Shown: positions 18,102 through 26,765 of the stretch, piece after piece
Layout of the letters: the number at the start of each line of letters is the position of its first letter
How positions within the stretch are numbered: position 1 is the first letter of the stretch
From: Marinobacter sp. SS5-14b
GTDB lineage: Bacteria; Pseudomonadota; Gammaproteobacteria; Pseudomonadales; Oleiphilaceae
Direction of reading: 5' to 3'
Length of the DNA: 64,000 nt
Assembly (NCBI RefSeq): GCF_030541005.1
Contig: NZ_JASSVM010000007.1
Span: 109,622-173,621, forward strand
The notes under the pieces: generated by a model
Told to the model about the DNA's origin: nothing
Seen by the model: only the letters and a program-made list of their open reading frames with translations
Database searches by the model: none
Translations under genes and position numbers: made by a program

Positions 18102-19118
18102 TCAGAAGTAGTAGGTAGCACCAACTGCAGCGACGGTGCGCTCGTCAGTAGCGGTTGCACCAGAGTTGTTGGTGAATCCGTAAACACGATCTCCACCACC
18201 GATGTAGCCCTCAACATAAACGTACATGTTGCTGGAAAGGTTGTGCAGCGCTTGCAGCGTTACTGTGTCCTGGGCATCTTGCTCGCCCGGAACAGAAGCC
18301 GTTTGGTCCGCATCGTAGCTTGCACGCTCATAGGCCAGAGCAAACTGGTTCTTACCCAGAGTGTACACACCCATGATGCCAGCAATATCAGCAACATCTT
18401 TACGGGTCTGGTACTGAGCGGTCACGCTCAGCGCATCGAGTGCATAAGTAGCGCGTAGGCCGTAGGTGTTTTCGTTGTTGGCACTAACATCCGTGGCACT
18501 GGAGTACTCCAGATCACCATCGTTTGAGTCAACCGCGAATGCCAGCTCCAAAGCGTCAACTTTATACGTTGCTGCCAGCTGATACGGATAAGATTTACCA
18601 CCTTGCTTATTGTCGCCATTAACTTGAACTGCGCCATGCAGCTGGAGACCACTAAAGCTTGGTGAGCTGTACTGAATAAGGTCGCCCTCACCAGTCTCAT
18701 ACAGACCACCCAGGCTCAACGTGGCCACTTCAAAGAAGTTCGCAATCTTGTCGATGGCCGACTCATAGGTAGAGTCATCTGAACCAACCCAAACCGTACC
18801 AAACTGATCGCCCTTAACACCAATGTAGGCTTCATCGAATGCATTGAGACCACCGTTGCCGGCTTTGTCGTCAGCATCGAATTCCAGCTCGGCTTTGAAG
18901 AAACCGGTTACACCTGGAGCGATTTCATGGTCGTGGGTCAGGCCGATGGTAGAACCGTTATCTGCATGATCAATTGTAGATGGGCCGCCGTCATAGTTGT
19001 CATGAACAACAGCCAGCTGAATATTACCGTAAACCGTCGGCAGGTTGCTTTCCTAGGCCATAGCAGCGCCAGAGAAGGTTGCGGCTGCGATCGCAGAAGC
19101 AAGAATTGTCTTTTTCAT
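18102..19118 (-). pseudogene. Gram-negative porin (OmpC/Omp32-like) with in-frame amber codon
   Basis: Read through, the gene encodes a porin of about 338 residues. It has a signal peptide (MKKTILASAIAAATFSGAAMA), then ESNLPTVYGNIQLAV, many alternating beta strands and a terminal aromatic ATYYF typical of outer-membrane barrels. Codon 22 is TAG (19053-19055), directly after the AMA cleavage site. One G-to-A change on the + strand from CAG (Gln) would explain it. The rest of the frame is open to the stop. The ATG at 19118 has AAAAGGAAG eight bases upstream and a terminator follows, so the gene unit is otherwise intact. It may be a fresh pseudogene, be read through by a suppressor tRNA, or reflect a sequencing error. 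A downstream restart would lack a signal peptide. Confidence 0.85.
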
Positions 19119-19526
19119 TTTGCGTCTTCCTTTTATGAGTTAACTCAGGTTATTCAACGGGTCTAGACCCCGATTTTTCTTTTTATCTGACCTGGCGTGC
19201 ACCAAGCCTTGATTCTCAACCACTTACAGACCTTTATTAAAGTTCCGCGTGATGATCCTGTTTTAATACAACAATTGCACTTTTGCAAATTTTTAACGGC
19301 TGATTTTTAGCCTTTTTAGTACTGCAAGTCAAAAGCCTTATACCAACATACACTTGCGTTAACTGTCAGGGCTCATCGCAAATTCAGGGCCGAAAAACAA
19401 AATTCACCAATAAAACAATGACCTGAACTTAAACAAATACGCCCCACAAAAACTTCAACCCGGATTACTCAGGCGCCACTGCAAACCACGCACTAAATTC
19501 GGGCACCACTCTACCCTTTCGGTGCA
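19119..19526. other. AT-rich leader/promoter region of the porin gene
   Basis: This 408-base stretch has no gene that I can support. The part near the porin is AT-rich. On the - strand there is a possible promoter, TTGACT (19332-19327) and TAAAAA (19309-19304), 17 bases apart. Its -10 is a weak match, so this is a guess. The part next to dtd shows nothing recognisable. Confidence 0.4.
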
Positions 19527-19982
19527 CTATTTCTGCCTACCCGTTTCCAATAAAAAGGTTACCGGGCCGTCATTCACTAACGCGACTTTCATGTCTGCGC
19601 CAAACCGTCCTTTCCCCACCCGATCATTTCCTAAAACACGCTCTACCTCGCCAACGAACTCCTCGAAGAGACTGTTTGCAACATCCGGTGCAGCAGCGTG
19701 AGAAAAGCCCGGACGGGTGCCGGAAGATGTATCAGCCGCCAGCGTAAACTGGGGAACAACCAGCACAGAGCCACCGGAATCCTGAACGTTAATGTTCATC
19801 CGGCCTTGCTCGTCGGGAAATACGCGGTAAGAGAGAATTTTCTGGCACAGTTCCTTGGCCTCATCGGGTGCGTCATTCCTTTCTACGCCCAGCAGCAGTA
19901 AAAGCCCTTTGCCAATGCCGGCAATTTGGCTGCCGTCCACGGCAACACTGGCTTCTGATACTCGCTGAATCAATCCTTTCAT
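19527..19982 (-). CDS. dtd: D-aminoacyl-tRNA deacylase
   Basis: The protein has 151 residues (E. coli Dtd 145). It begins [17 protein letters not shown] and carries [21 protein letters not shown] and [11 protein letters not shown] near the end. These are the two conserved Dtd motifs (SQFTL-like and N-GPV, here PQFTL) that build the dimeric active site. It removes D-amino acids, and glycine from tRNA-Ala, and so protects translation. It follows the proline iminopeptidase gene on the same strand, 108 bases after it. Confidence 0.95.
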   Translation of the reverse strand: MKGLIQRVSEASVAVDGSQIAGIGKGLLLLLGVERNDAPDEAKELCQKILSYRVFPDEQGRMNINVQDSGGSVLVVPQFTLAADTSSGTRPGFSHAAAPDVANSLFEEFVGEVERVLGNDRVGKGRFGADMKVALVNDGPVTFLLETGRQK

Positions 19983-20090
19983 TTAGTCCCTTGGCAGGTA
20001 GCACTCAGGGTTAAAAAGCAGCAACGAGCCAGAGTGTATAGAGCCTCTACGCGGGCCGCAACCCCGCAATCTCAACAAAAAGTCGAATGA

Positions 20091-21053
20091 TCAGCCGGCC
20101 GAAAGGGTGCTTTTCGCAACAATTTGTTCAACGCCCCGAATCAGGGCATCAATGATGGCCGGCTCGGATGCGGAGTGACCGGCATCGCGAATAATCTGAA
20201 GTTCGGCTTCTGGCCACGCCTTGCTGAGCGCCAACGCATTGTCCAGGGGGCAAACCATGTCATAGCGGCCATGCACAATGATGCCGGGTATGCCCGCAAG
20301 CGCACGGGCATTACGAACAATCTGGTCAGCCTCTAGAAACGAGTTACTCATGAAGTAGTGACACTCAATCCGCGCCAGCGCAATCGCCACATGGGGGTGA
20401 CCAAAATGCTCAACCACTTTCGGGTTTGGGTGCAGGGTGGCGCAACGGCCCTCCCAAATAGACCAGGCCTTGGCAGCCTGGATCTGCTCCAGCTCATTGC
20501 TGCTGGTCAGCCGGCGATAGTAGGCCGTTACCATATCACCGCGCTCAGCTTCGGGAATCGGGGCCTGAAAATCCTGCCAGTAATCCGGGAACACCCGGCT
20601 TGCGCCTTCCTGATAGAACCAGTGAATATCCCGCGGCCGGCAAAGAAAAATGCCCCGCAACACCAGCCCAAGAACCCGCTCTGGATAGGTTTCCGCATAC
20701 ACCAGACTAAGCGTGGAGCCCCAGCTGCCACCGAACAGCAGCCAGCGGTCGATTCCCAGAAACTGCCGGATGGTTTCCATGTCTTCAACTAGCTTCTCGG
20801 TGCTGTTGCCTTCAAGCTCGGCCAAGGGCGTTGATCGACCCGCTCCACGCTGGTCCATCAGAATAATTCTAAAACGCTCGGCATCAAAGAATCGCCGGTG
20901 GTAGTCCTCACATCCGCCACCCGGACCTCCGTGCACCACAAGCACAGGAACGCCATCCGGATTGCCAGATTCTTCCAGGTACAACTCATGGGGTTCATCT
21001 ACCGCAAGGCGATGACGGGCGTATGGCTGGATTTCAGGGTAAAGGGTCAGCAT
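20091..21053 (-). CDS. pip: Proline iminopeptidase (alpha/beta hydrolase)
   Basis: The protein has 320 residues. It shows the S33 peptidase pattern: VHGGPGGGC (oxyanion loop) near residue 41, DQRGAGRS, the nucleophile elbow GGSWGS near residue 110, HGRYDMVCP with the Asp, and DAGHSASE with the His. The enzyme releases N-terminal proline from peptides in the cytoplasm. The length matches the 310-325 residue Xanthomonas/Neisseria type. It lies between typA and dtd on the same strand. The hairpin after typA separates it from typA transcription. Confidence 0.93.
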   Translation of the reverse strand: MLTLYPEIQPYARHRLAVDEPHELYLEESGNPDGVPVLVVHGGPGGGCEDYHRRFFDAERFRIILMDQRGAGRSTPLAELEGNSTEKLVEDMETIRQFLGIDRWLLFGGSWGSTLSLVYAETYPERVLGLVLRGIFLCRPRDIHWFYQEGASRVFPDYWQDFQAPIPEAERGDMVTAYYRRLTSSNELEQIQAAKAWSIWEGRCATLHPNPKVVEHFGHPHVAIALARIECHYFMSNSFLEADQIVRNARALAGIPGIIVHGRYDMVCPLDNALALSKAWPEAELQIIRDAGHSASEPAIIDALIRGVEQIVAKSTLSAG

Positions 21054-21118
21054 GGGAGACTCCGTTCAGGGATAACGGCAGTCTAGCTGAGATAGACGGG
21101 GTTGATAAAGAAAGGATA

Positions 21119-21158
21119 TTTCTGCCACGAAACCCACCGACGGGTTTCGTGGCAGAAA
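21119..21158 (-). terminator. Strong hairpin after typA
   Basis: A perfect 17-base stem (21119-21135 with 21142-21158; arm TTTCTGCCACGAAACCC) and a six-base loop begin eight bases after the typA stop. The following - strand run AAATATCCTTTCTTT is only partly T-rich. It is probably a terminator, or a 3'-end stabilising structure. Confidence 0.75.
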
Positions 21159-21165
21159 ACGTCTT

Positions 21166-22977
21166 TTACTTCTTACCGGCGCGCTTACGCTCGTTTTCAG
21201 TCAGAAGCTTCTTACGCAGACGGATCGACTTAGGCGTCACTTCAACCAACTCGTCGTCGTCAATAAACTCCAGCGCCTGCTCAAGGGTGAACTTGATGGG
21301 CGGTACCAGAGCGATCACCTCGTCCTTACCGGAGGCACGCATGTTGTCCAGCTTCTTACCTTTGGTGGGGTTAACCACTAGGTCGTTGTCACGGCTGTGG
21401 ATGCCGCACAGCTGGCCTTCGTAGATCTCCTGGCCGGGATCAAGGAACAGCTTGCCGCGGCTCTGGAGGGTTTCCAGCGAGTAGGTCAGGGCTGTACCGG
21501 TCGCCATAGACACGATCACGCCGTTCTGGCGACTGGTCACGTCACCCAGTTTGATCGGGCCGTAATGGCTGAACGTAGAGGTCAGGATGCCCGTACCGGA
21601 GGTCATGGTCAGGAAGGTATTCCGGAAACCGATCAGACCGCGAGCCGGAATGGTGTATTCCAGGCGCATACGGCCCTTGCCATCCGGGATCATGTTGGTC
21701 ATGTCGCCACGACGCAGCCCCATCTGCTCCATGATCGGGCCCTGGTGCTGCTCTTCGATATCAACAATTACGTTTTCGTAAGGCTCTTGCTTAACACCGT
21801 CGACTTCCTTGATCACAACCACTGGGCGACCCACGGCCAACTCGAAGTTCTCACGGCGCATATTTTCAATCAGCACCGACAGGTGCAGTTCGCCACGACC
21901 AGACACCTTGAACTTGTCGGCAGAGTCGCCTTCCTGAACGCGCAGTGCCACGTTGTGCAGCAGCTCTTTTTCCAGACGCTCTTTGATGTTGCGGCTGGTA
22001 ACGTACTTGCCTTCTTTACCGGCAAACGGCGAGTCGTTGACCTGGAAGGTCATGGAAACGGTCGGCTCGTCCACAGTCAGCGGCGGCAGGGCTTCAACAT
22101 TGCTCGGGTCACACAGGGTGTCGGATATGTAAAGCTGGTCCAGACCACTGATGCACACGATGTCGCCAGCCTGGGCTTCTTCAACTTCAACACGCTGCAG
22201 GCCTGAGTGGCCCATGATCTTGAGAATACGACCGTTGCGCTTTTTACCGTCGGCACCAATGGCGGCAACCGGGGTATTGGTTTTTACCTTACCGCGTGCA
22301 ATACGGCCGATACCGATAACACCCAGGAAGCTGTTGTAGTCCAGCTGGGAGATCTGCATCTGGAACGGGCCTTCCGGATCAACAGAAGGCGCAGGTACGT
22401 GATCCACGATAGCCTGGAATACCGCATCCATATTGTCTTCGAGGTTTTCATGCTCCAGGCCGGCAATGCCGTTCAGGGCACTGGCGTAGACGATCGGGAA
22501 ATCCAGCTGCTCGTCGGTCGCACCCAGGTTATCAAACAGATCAAACACCTGATCCACTACCCAATCAGGGCGGGCACCCGGGCGGTCAATCTTGTTAACC
22601 ACAACGATCGGGCGCAGGCCGGCTGCGAAGGCTTTCTGTGTTACAAATCGGGTTTGCGGCATGGGGCCGTCAATGGAATCGACCACCAGCAGTACGCTGT
22701 CTACCATGCTCATGACTCGCTCAACTTCGCCACCGAAGTCCGCGTGCCCAGGGGTGTCTACGATGTTGATATCGTAGTCCTTCCATTTAAGCGCGGTGTT
22801 TTTGGCCAGAATGGTAATGCCACGCTCTTTTTCCTGGTCATTGGAATCCATAACGCGCTCGTTTTCGAGCTCTTTACGGTCCAAAGTACCGGACTGGCGT
22901 AACAACTGGTCAACCAGGGTCGTCTTACCGTGGTCTACGTGGGCAATAATGGCAACGTTTCTAAGCTTATCAATCAC
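21166..22977 (-). CDS. typA: Ribosome-associated GTPase TypA/BipA
   Basis: The protein has 603 residues (E. coli BipA 607). Translation-factor GTPase motifs are in order: AHVDHGKTT (G1), DTPGHADF (G3), [10 protein letters not shown] (G4) and SALNG (G5). EF-G-like domains II, III and V follow, then the BipA-specific C-terminal domain. It binds the ribosome and assists 50S assembly and stress or cold responses. The start is GTG at 22977 (GTGATTGATAAG), with AGGA eight bases upstream, and conserved [18 protein letters not shown] fits this choice. It is divergent from glnA. Confidence 0.97.
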   Translation of the reverse strand: MIDKLRNVAIIAHVDHGKTTLVDQLLRQSGTLDRKELENERVMDSNDQEKERGITILAKNTALKWKDYDINIVDTPGHADFGGEVERVMSMVDSVLLVVDSIDGPMPQTRFVTQKAFAAGLRPIVVVNKIDRPGARPDWVVDQVFDLFDNLGATDEQLDFPIVYASALNGIAGLEHENLEDNMDAVFQAIVDHVPAPSVDPEGPFQMQISQLDYNSFLGVIGIGRIARGKVKTNTPVAAIGADGKKRNGRILKIMGHSGLQRVEVEEAQAGDIVCISGLDQLYISDTLCDPSNVEALPPLTVDEPTVSMTFQVNDSPFAGKEGKYVTSRNIKERLEKELLHNVALRVQEGDSADKFKVSGRGELHLSVLIENMRRENFELAVGRPVVVIKEVDGVKQEPYENVIVDIEEQHQGPIMEQMGLRRGDMTNMIPDGKGRMRLEYTIPARGLIGFRNTFLTMTSGTGILTSTFSHYGPIKLGDVTSRQNGVIVSMATGTALTYSLETLQSRGKLFLDPGQEIYEGQLCGIHSRDNDLVVNPTKGKKLDNMRASGKDEVIALVPPIKFTLEQALEFIDDDELVEVTPKSIRLRKKLLTENERKRAGKK

Positions 22978-23103
22978 AACGGGTATCCTGCAGAATTTGG
23001 CGGGGCGCAGTATATCGAAAAGTCCATGGCGTTAATATGAAGATTAGTGCCTAATATGTAACCAACCGCACAATGCACTGTTATCAGGCATCTTCACGGT
23101 GAT

Positions 23104-23120
23104 CGCACCATAGCGGTGCA
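23104..23120 (+). promoter_or_regulatory. NtrC-type enhancer site upstream of glnA
   Basis: CGCACCATAGCGGTGCA has GCAC and GTGC arms seven bases apart, the form of NtrC sites (GCACCNNNNTGGTGC). It lies about 130 bases upstream of the predicted sigma-54 start site, a normal enhancer distance. Confidence 0.72.
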
Positions 23121-23137
23121 CTAATGGGCGCGCTATG

Positions 23138-23162
23138 GCACTGCAACACTGTCCGGCAGTGC
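23138..23162. repeat. Inverted repeat between enhancer and glnA promoter
   Basis: GCACTGC and GCAGTGC arms of seven bases flank an 11-base loop. It could be a second, degenerate NtrC site or another operator; the spacing is not standard. Confidence 0.4.
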
Positions 23163-23218
23163 GCCAGAATAGCCCTAAAGCCTTGCCACTGCGCTGTTGT
23201 GGCGCAAAGGATGAAAAC

Positions 23219-23235
23219 TGGCAAGGGCCTTGCTT
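23219..23235 (+). promoter_or_regulatory. Sigma-54 promoter of glnA
   Basis: TGGCAAGGGCCTTGCTT matches the -24/-12 consensus TGGCACGNNNNTTGCW at nearly every fixed base, with GG and GC exactly ten bases apart. The start site would be near 23245, giving a leader of about 124 bases before the glnA ATG. Confidence 0.85.
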
Positions 23236-23368
23236 AGATACGAGCAGCCGTAATTGAAAGGTAAGGGCAACCGGCTTCTGATAAGCTTCCCTTCCTGCAA
23301 ACAGATCGGGCCTCAGTACACTGAACGATCCGGCACAACGAACATGTATAACTTACGGAGCATGCACC

Positions 23369-24772
23369 ATGTCCAAGACAGTTGATTTGATCAAAGAACA
23401 CGAAGTTAAGTGGGTTGACCTGCGCTTTACCGACAGTCGCGGTAAAGAACAACACGTTACCCTGCCGGCCACTGAAGTGAACGAAGACTTCTTCACTGAC
23501 GGCAAAATGTTCGACGGCTCATCCATTTCCGGCTGGAAAGGCATCAACGAATCCGACATGATCCTGATGCCGGACGACAGCAGCTCTGTACTGGACCCGT
23601 TCACCGAAGAAACCACCATCAACATCACCTGCGACATCGTGGAGCCCTCCACCATGCAGGGTTACGAGCGTGATCCCCGCTCTGTTGCCCGTCGCGCGGA
23701 AGAGTACCTCAAATCTACCGGCATCGCTGATGGTGCACTGTTCGGTCCTGAGCCCGAGTTCTTCATCTTCGATTCCGTGAAGTGGAAGACCGACATGCAG
23801 GGCTCCATGTACTCCCTGCACTCTGAAGAAGCAGCCTGGGTATCCGGCGAAGACTTCGACCGCAACAACATTGGTCACCGCCCGGGCGTAAAAGGCGGCT
23901 ACTTCCCGGTTCCTCCGGTCGACAGCCTGCATGACCTGCGGGGCGCGATGTGTGCCGCTATGGAGTCCATGGGCCTGGTTATCGAAGTTCACCACCACGA
24001 AGTTGGCACCGCTGGCCAGTGTGAAATTGGCGTTGGTCCGAACACCCTGACCAAGAAAGCTGACGAAGTCCAGATCCTCAAGTACTGCGTTCACAACGTG
24101 GCCCACGCCTACGGCAAAACGGCGACCTTTATGCCCAAGCCGGTGGTTGGTGACAACGGTTCAGGCATGCACGTACACATGTCCCTGAACAAAGATGGCA
24201 AGAACCTGTTCGCAGGTGACAGCTACGCGGGCCTGAGCGAAATGGCTCTGTACTACGTTGGCGGTATCATCAAGCACGCCAAGGCCATCAACGCTTTCAC
24301 TAACCCGGCCACCAACAGCTACAAGCGACTGGTACCCGGTTACGAAGCGCCGGTTATGCTGGCTTATTCTGCCCGTAACCGTTCTGCCTCTATCCGTATT
24401 CCGTACGTGAGCAGCCCGAAGGCACGTCGTATTGAAGTGCGCTTCCCTGATCCGGCAGCCAACCCATACCTGGCCTTCGCGGCCCTGATGATGGCTGGCC
24501 TGGACGGCATCCAGAACAAGATCCACCCTGGCGATGCCATGGACAAGGATCTGTACGACCTGCCGAAGGAAGAAGCCCTGAACATTCCGAAGGTTGCAGA
24601 AACCCTGTCTGAAGCTCTGGACTGCCTGAAAGAAGACCACGAGTTCCTGACCCGTGGCGGCGTGTTCACCGAAGACATGATTGCAGGCTACATTGACCTG
24701 AAGCGTGGCGAAGTTGAGCGTATCAACATGACCACCCACCCGGTTGAGTTCGAGCTGTACTACTCCTGCTAA
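23369..24772 (+). CDS. glnA: Glutamine synthetase type I
   Basis: The protein has 467 residues (E. coli 469). It carries the GSI signatures [12 protein letters not shown] near residue 48, GPEPEFF near 126, [16 protein letters not shown] near 257 and [10 protein letters not shown] near 337. Tyr396, in DLYDLPKEE, lies at the conserved adenylylation position that GlnE modifies. It condenses glutamate and ammonia with ATP in the cytoplasm as a dodecamer. ATG 23369 has GGAG eight bases upstream. It is controlled by a sigma-54 promoter with an upstream NtrC-type site, and ntrBC lie downstream on the same strand. Confidence 0.98.
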   Translation: MSKTVDLIKEHEVKWVDLRFTDSRGKEQHVTLPATEVNEDFFTDGKMFDGSSISGWKGINESDMILMPDDSSSVLDPFTEETTINITCDIVEPSTMQGYERDPRSVARRAEEYLKSTGIADGALFGPEPEFFIFDSVKWKTDMQGSMYSLHSEEAAWVSGEDFDRNNIGHRPGVKGGYFPVPPVDSLHDLRGAMCAAMESMGLVIEVHHHEVGTAGQCEIGVGPNTLTKKADEVQILKYCVHNVAHAYGKTATFMPKPVVGDNGSGMHVHMSLNKDGKNLFAGDSYAGLSEMALYYVGGIIKHAKAINAFTNPATNSYKRLVPGYEAPVMLAYSARNRSASIRIPYVSSPKARRIEVRFPDPAANPYLAFAALMMAGLDGIQNKIHPGDAMDKDLYDLPKEEALNIPKVAETLSEALDCLKEDHEFLTRGGVFTEDMIAGYIDLKRGEVERINMTTHPVEFELYYSC

Positions 24773-24777
24773 GTGAT

Positions 24778-24794
24778 CGCACCATCTTGGTGCG
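24778..24794 (+). promoter_or_regulatory. NtrC-like palindrome between glnA stop and terminator
   Basis: CGCACCATCTTGGTGCG is a perfect match to GCACCNNNNTGGTGC. It begins six bases after the glnA stop, which is an odd place. It could act as a distant enhancer for the downstream ntrB promoter, or as a 3' hairpin. Confidence 0.6.
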
Positions 24795-24810
24795 CAATAG
24801 CGAGTGAAGA

Positions 24811-24836
24811 AGCCCCGCCCCGTGCGGGGCTTTTTT
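24811..24836 (+). terminator. Intrinsic terminator of glnA
   Basis: An AGCCCCGC / GCGGGGCT stem with a CCCGT loop is followed by TTTTTT. It separates glnA from the DUF4124 gene. Confidence 0.93.
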
Positions 24837-24899
24837 GTGGTTGAAATGCCCCGCCCCTCAACTGATAATCAAGGCAGTCAACCAGCACAGGCCATTACC

Positions 24900-25424
24900 A
24901 TGAAAGCACCCATCGCACTTGCAACCGGATTACTTCTGCTGGCATCTTCAGCAAGCTGGGCAGAGGTGTATCGCCACGTTGATGCGCAGGGCAATGTCAC
25001 TTTCTCGGATGAGCCAATGGAGGGCGGCCAGGAGGTCAAGGTCAAGCCAGTTACAACCATTACCTTACCCAAACCGGAAGCCGTGCGCGAAACCCGCAAA
25101 CTTCGCGAGGAAGTTGAGCGGGAAGGCGCCGCCTATGAAAGCGTGTCATTCGCGCACCCCCAGGATGAACAGGCGTTCCACAGTGGCAGCGGCGATGTCA
25201 GCTTTGAGGTGCGCAGCACACCCGGCCTTAAGCGTGGCCACAAATACGAAATCACCCTGGATGGCCAGCCAGTCGGCCAGAGCGCATCGGGTTCAGTGAC
25301 CGTGCCGAACATTGATCGGGGCACCCACAGCGCGGCGGTTCACATCATCGATGAAAACGGTGTTCAGGTAAAAACCGGCCAGCCCATCCGCTTCACCGTG
25401 CACCGCCCCTCCGCCATCAATTAA
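24900..25424 (+). CDS. Exported DUF4124 domain protein
   Basis: The product has 174 residues. A signal peptide (MKAPIALATGLLLLASSASWA) is followed by EVYRHVDAQGNVTFSDEP, the DUF4124 signature common in gammaproteobacterial periplasmic proteins. A charged helix (residues ~60-80) and a C-terminal beta-rich part resembling an Ig-like fold follow (FEVRSTPGLKRGHKYEITLDG). The start at 24900 lies behind the glnA terminator. A longer frame from 24804 would begin inside that terminator and is rejected. The gene sits between glnA and ntrBC, as DUF4124 genes often do in related bacteria. The function is unknown. Confidence 0.82.
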   Translation: MKAPIALATGLLLLASSASWAEVYRHVDAQGNVTFSDEPMEGGQEVKVKPVTTITLPKPEAVRETRKLREEVEREGAAYESVSFAHPQDEQAFHSGSGDVSFEVRSTPGLKRGHKYEITLDGQPVGQSASGSVTVPNIDRGTHSAAVHIIDENGVQVKTGQPIRFTVHRPSAIN

Positions 25425-25431
25425 GCTTTAT

Positions 25432-25448
25432 TGCACTACTTTAGTGCG
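25432..25448 (+). promoter_or_regulatory. NtrC-like palindrome upstream of ntrB
   Basis: TGCACTACTTTAGTGCG keeps GCAC-N7-GTGC. It lies eight bases after the DUF4124 stop and about 170 bases before the sigma-54-like site at 25608, so it is suitably placed as an enhancer. Confidence 0.6.
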
Positions 25449-25547
25449 AACGCACCACGATAAAGCCATACTAAGGGCAGCGAAAGGGCAAACCCCGGGC
25501 TGCCATCAGTCTTAACCCGTCTTCTGCATCAATTCAAAGCACCGCTT

Positions 25548-25563
25548 GGCCCCGCCCGGGGCC
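25548..25563. repeat. GC-rich inverted repeat
   Basis: GGCCCC-GCCC-GGGGCC forms a six-base stem with no T-run. It could be a weak terminator or an operator; its role is unclear. Confidence 0.35.
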
Positions 25564-25585
25564 ATTCCCTCGAGATTAACGCACC

Positions 25586-25606
25586 TTTTGTGACGTCATC
25601 ACAAAA
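25586..25606. promoter_or_regulatory. Perfect palindrome next to the ntrB promoter
   Basis: TTTTGTGA and TCACAAAA arms of eight bases flank a CGTCA centre. It resembles a CRP/Vfr site with a five-base instead of a six-base core, and ends two bases before the sigma-54-like element. It is a candidate operator. Confidence 0.5.
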
Positions 25607-25607
25607 C

Positions 25608-25624
25608 TGGTTCGCTTTTTGCAA
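25608..25624 (+). promoter_or_regulatory. Sigma-54-like promoter of ntrBC
   Basis: TGGTTCGCTTTTTGCAA has GG and GC ten bases apart and matches TGGCACGNNNNTTGCW except at two positions. The start site would be near 25633. That puts the ATG at 25641 almost at the 5' end of the mRNA and favours the ATG at 25665 as ntrB start. Confidence 0.6.
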
Positions 25625-25664
25625 AACCGGGGTAACAACCATGAGCGTTCAACAGGAACCTGGC

Positions 25665-26765
25665 ATGTCATTTCGACCCTCCACCACACTGGAAACCGGC
25701 TACAAAAGCATTCTGGACAGCCTGACGACTGCGGTGCTGGTGCTTGGGGATGACTTGGCCATTCGCTACCTGAATCCGGCCGCGGAAAATCTGTTCGAGA
25801 CCAGCTTGACCCGAACCCAGGGCCTGCCTCTAAGCGACGTGCTGGTGGATTCGGCCGACGCACTGGAAACCTTGCATGCCGCAGCCTACAACGGACAGTC
25901 CTATACCCGCCGCGAAGCCGAATTCGCCCTGCTCACCGGGCCCAGGCTTACCGTAGATTATTCGGTAACCCCGATTTCCCTGGAACCGACTGAACTGTTG
26001 ATCGAAATTCAGCCCCGGGACCGATTGCTGCGCATCAGCCGGGAAGAGGACATCATTTCCCAGCAGGAAACCACCCGAATTCTTGTCCGAGGCATGGCCC
26101 ATGAAATCAAAAATCCCCTGGGCGGCATTCGGGGGGCCGCGCAGCTGCTAGACCGCGAATTGGGCGACGAGGGCCAACGGGAATACACCCGGGTCATCAT
26201 TGACGAGGCCGACCGCCTGCGCAGCCTGGTAGACCGAATGCTCGGCCCCAATAAAGCCCTGCAGATTGCCCCCACCAACATTCACGAGGTGTTGGAACGG
26301 GTACGCACGCTGATCGAAGCCGAGAGCCGGGGCAAAGTGCACCTGAGGCGCGACTATGATCCGAGCATTCCGGAATTCCCGGGCGACAAGGAGCAGCTCA
26401 TACAGGCTGTCCTGAACATCGCCCGCAACGCCATGGAAGCCGCTTTCGAGAACGACGATATTCTGGGCCTCAGCGCAAGCCCAACCATAACCTTCCGCAC
26501 CCGGGCGCTGCGCCAGTTCACCATCGGCCATCGCCGCCACCGTCTGGTGTGCCGAATAGACATCATCGACAACGGGCCCGGTATTCCGGCAGACCTGCTG
26601 CAGAACATCTTTTACCCCATGATCAGTGGCCGGGCCTCGGGAACAGGCCTGGGGCTGTCTATTACCCAAAGCATCATCGGCCAGCACCGCGGCCTGGTGG
26701 AATGCGAAAGCGAGCCCGGAAGAACCAACTTCATCATCTTCCTGCCTCTGGAGGACACTAAATGA
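25665..26765 (+). CDS. ntrB: Nitrogen regulation sensor kinase NtrB (GlnL)
   Basis: The product has 366 residues from ATG 25665, which has AGGA seven bases upstream. An ATG at 25641 with a GGGG-type site is the alternative and would add eight residues. An N-terminal PAS domain (ILDSLTTAVLVLGDDLAIRYLNPAAENLFE) is followed by the HisKA box RGMAHEIKNPL (His146) and the ATPase motifs DNGPGIP and GTGLGLSI. No membrane helix is present, so it is soluble. With PII protein it phosphorylates or dephosphorylates NtrC. Its stop overlaps the ntrC start (ATGA). Confidence 0.94.
   Translation: MSFRPSTTLETGYKSILDSLTTAVLVLGDDLAIRYLNPAAENLFETSLTRTQGLPLSDVLVDSADALETLHAAAYNGQSYTRREAEFALLTGPRLTVDYSVTPISLEPTELLIEIQPRDRLLRISREEDIISQQETTRILVRGMAHEIKNPLGGIRGAAQLLDRELGDEGQREYTRVIIDEADRLRSLVDRMLGPNKALQIAPTNIHEVLERVRTLIEAESRGKVHLRRDYDPSIPEFPGDKEQLIQAVLNIARNAMEAAFENDDILGLSASPTITFRTRALRQFTIGHRRHRLVCRIDIIDNGPGIPADLLQNIFYPMISGRASGTGLGLSITQSIIGQHRGLVECESEPGRTNFIIFLPLEDTK

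Noticed and set aside
18102..18728. Separate 208-residue porin gene starting with GTG at 18728
   Set aside because: The frame continues upstream without a break to the codon after the amber stop, and a start at 18728 would lack a signal peptide. It is the 3' part of the interrupted porin gene.
24804..24899. Longer N-terminus for the DUF4124 protein
   Set aside because: It would begin inside the glnA terminator and put 32 non-hydrophobic residues before a good signal peptide.
25548..25563. GGCCCC-GCCC-GGGGCC as terminator of the DUF4124 gene
   Set aside because: The stem is only six bases and lacks a T-run, so I list it as a repeat and not as a terminator.
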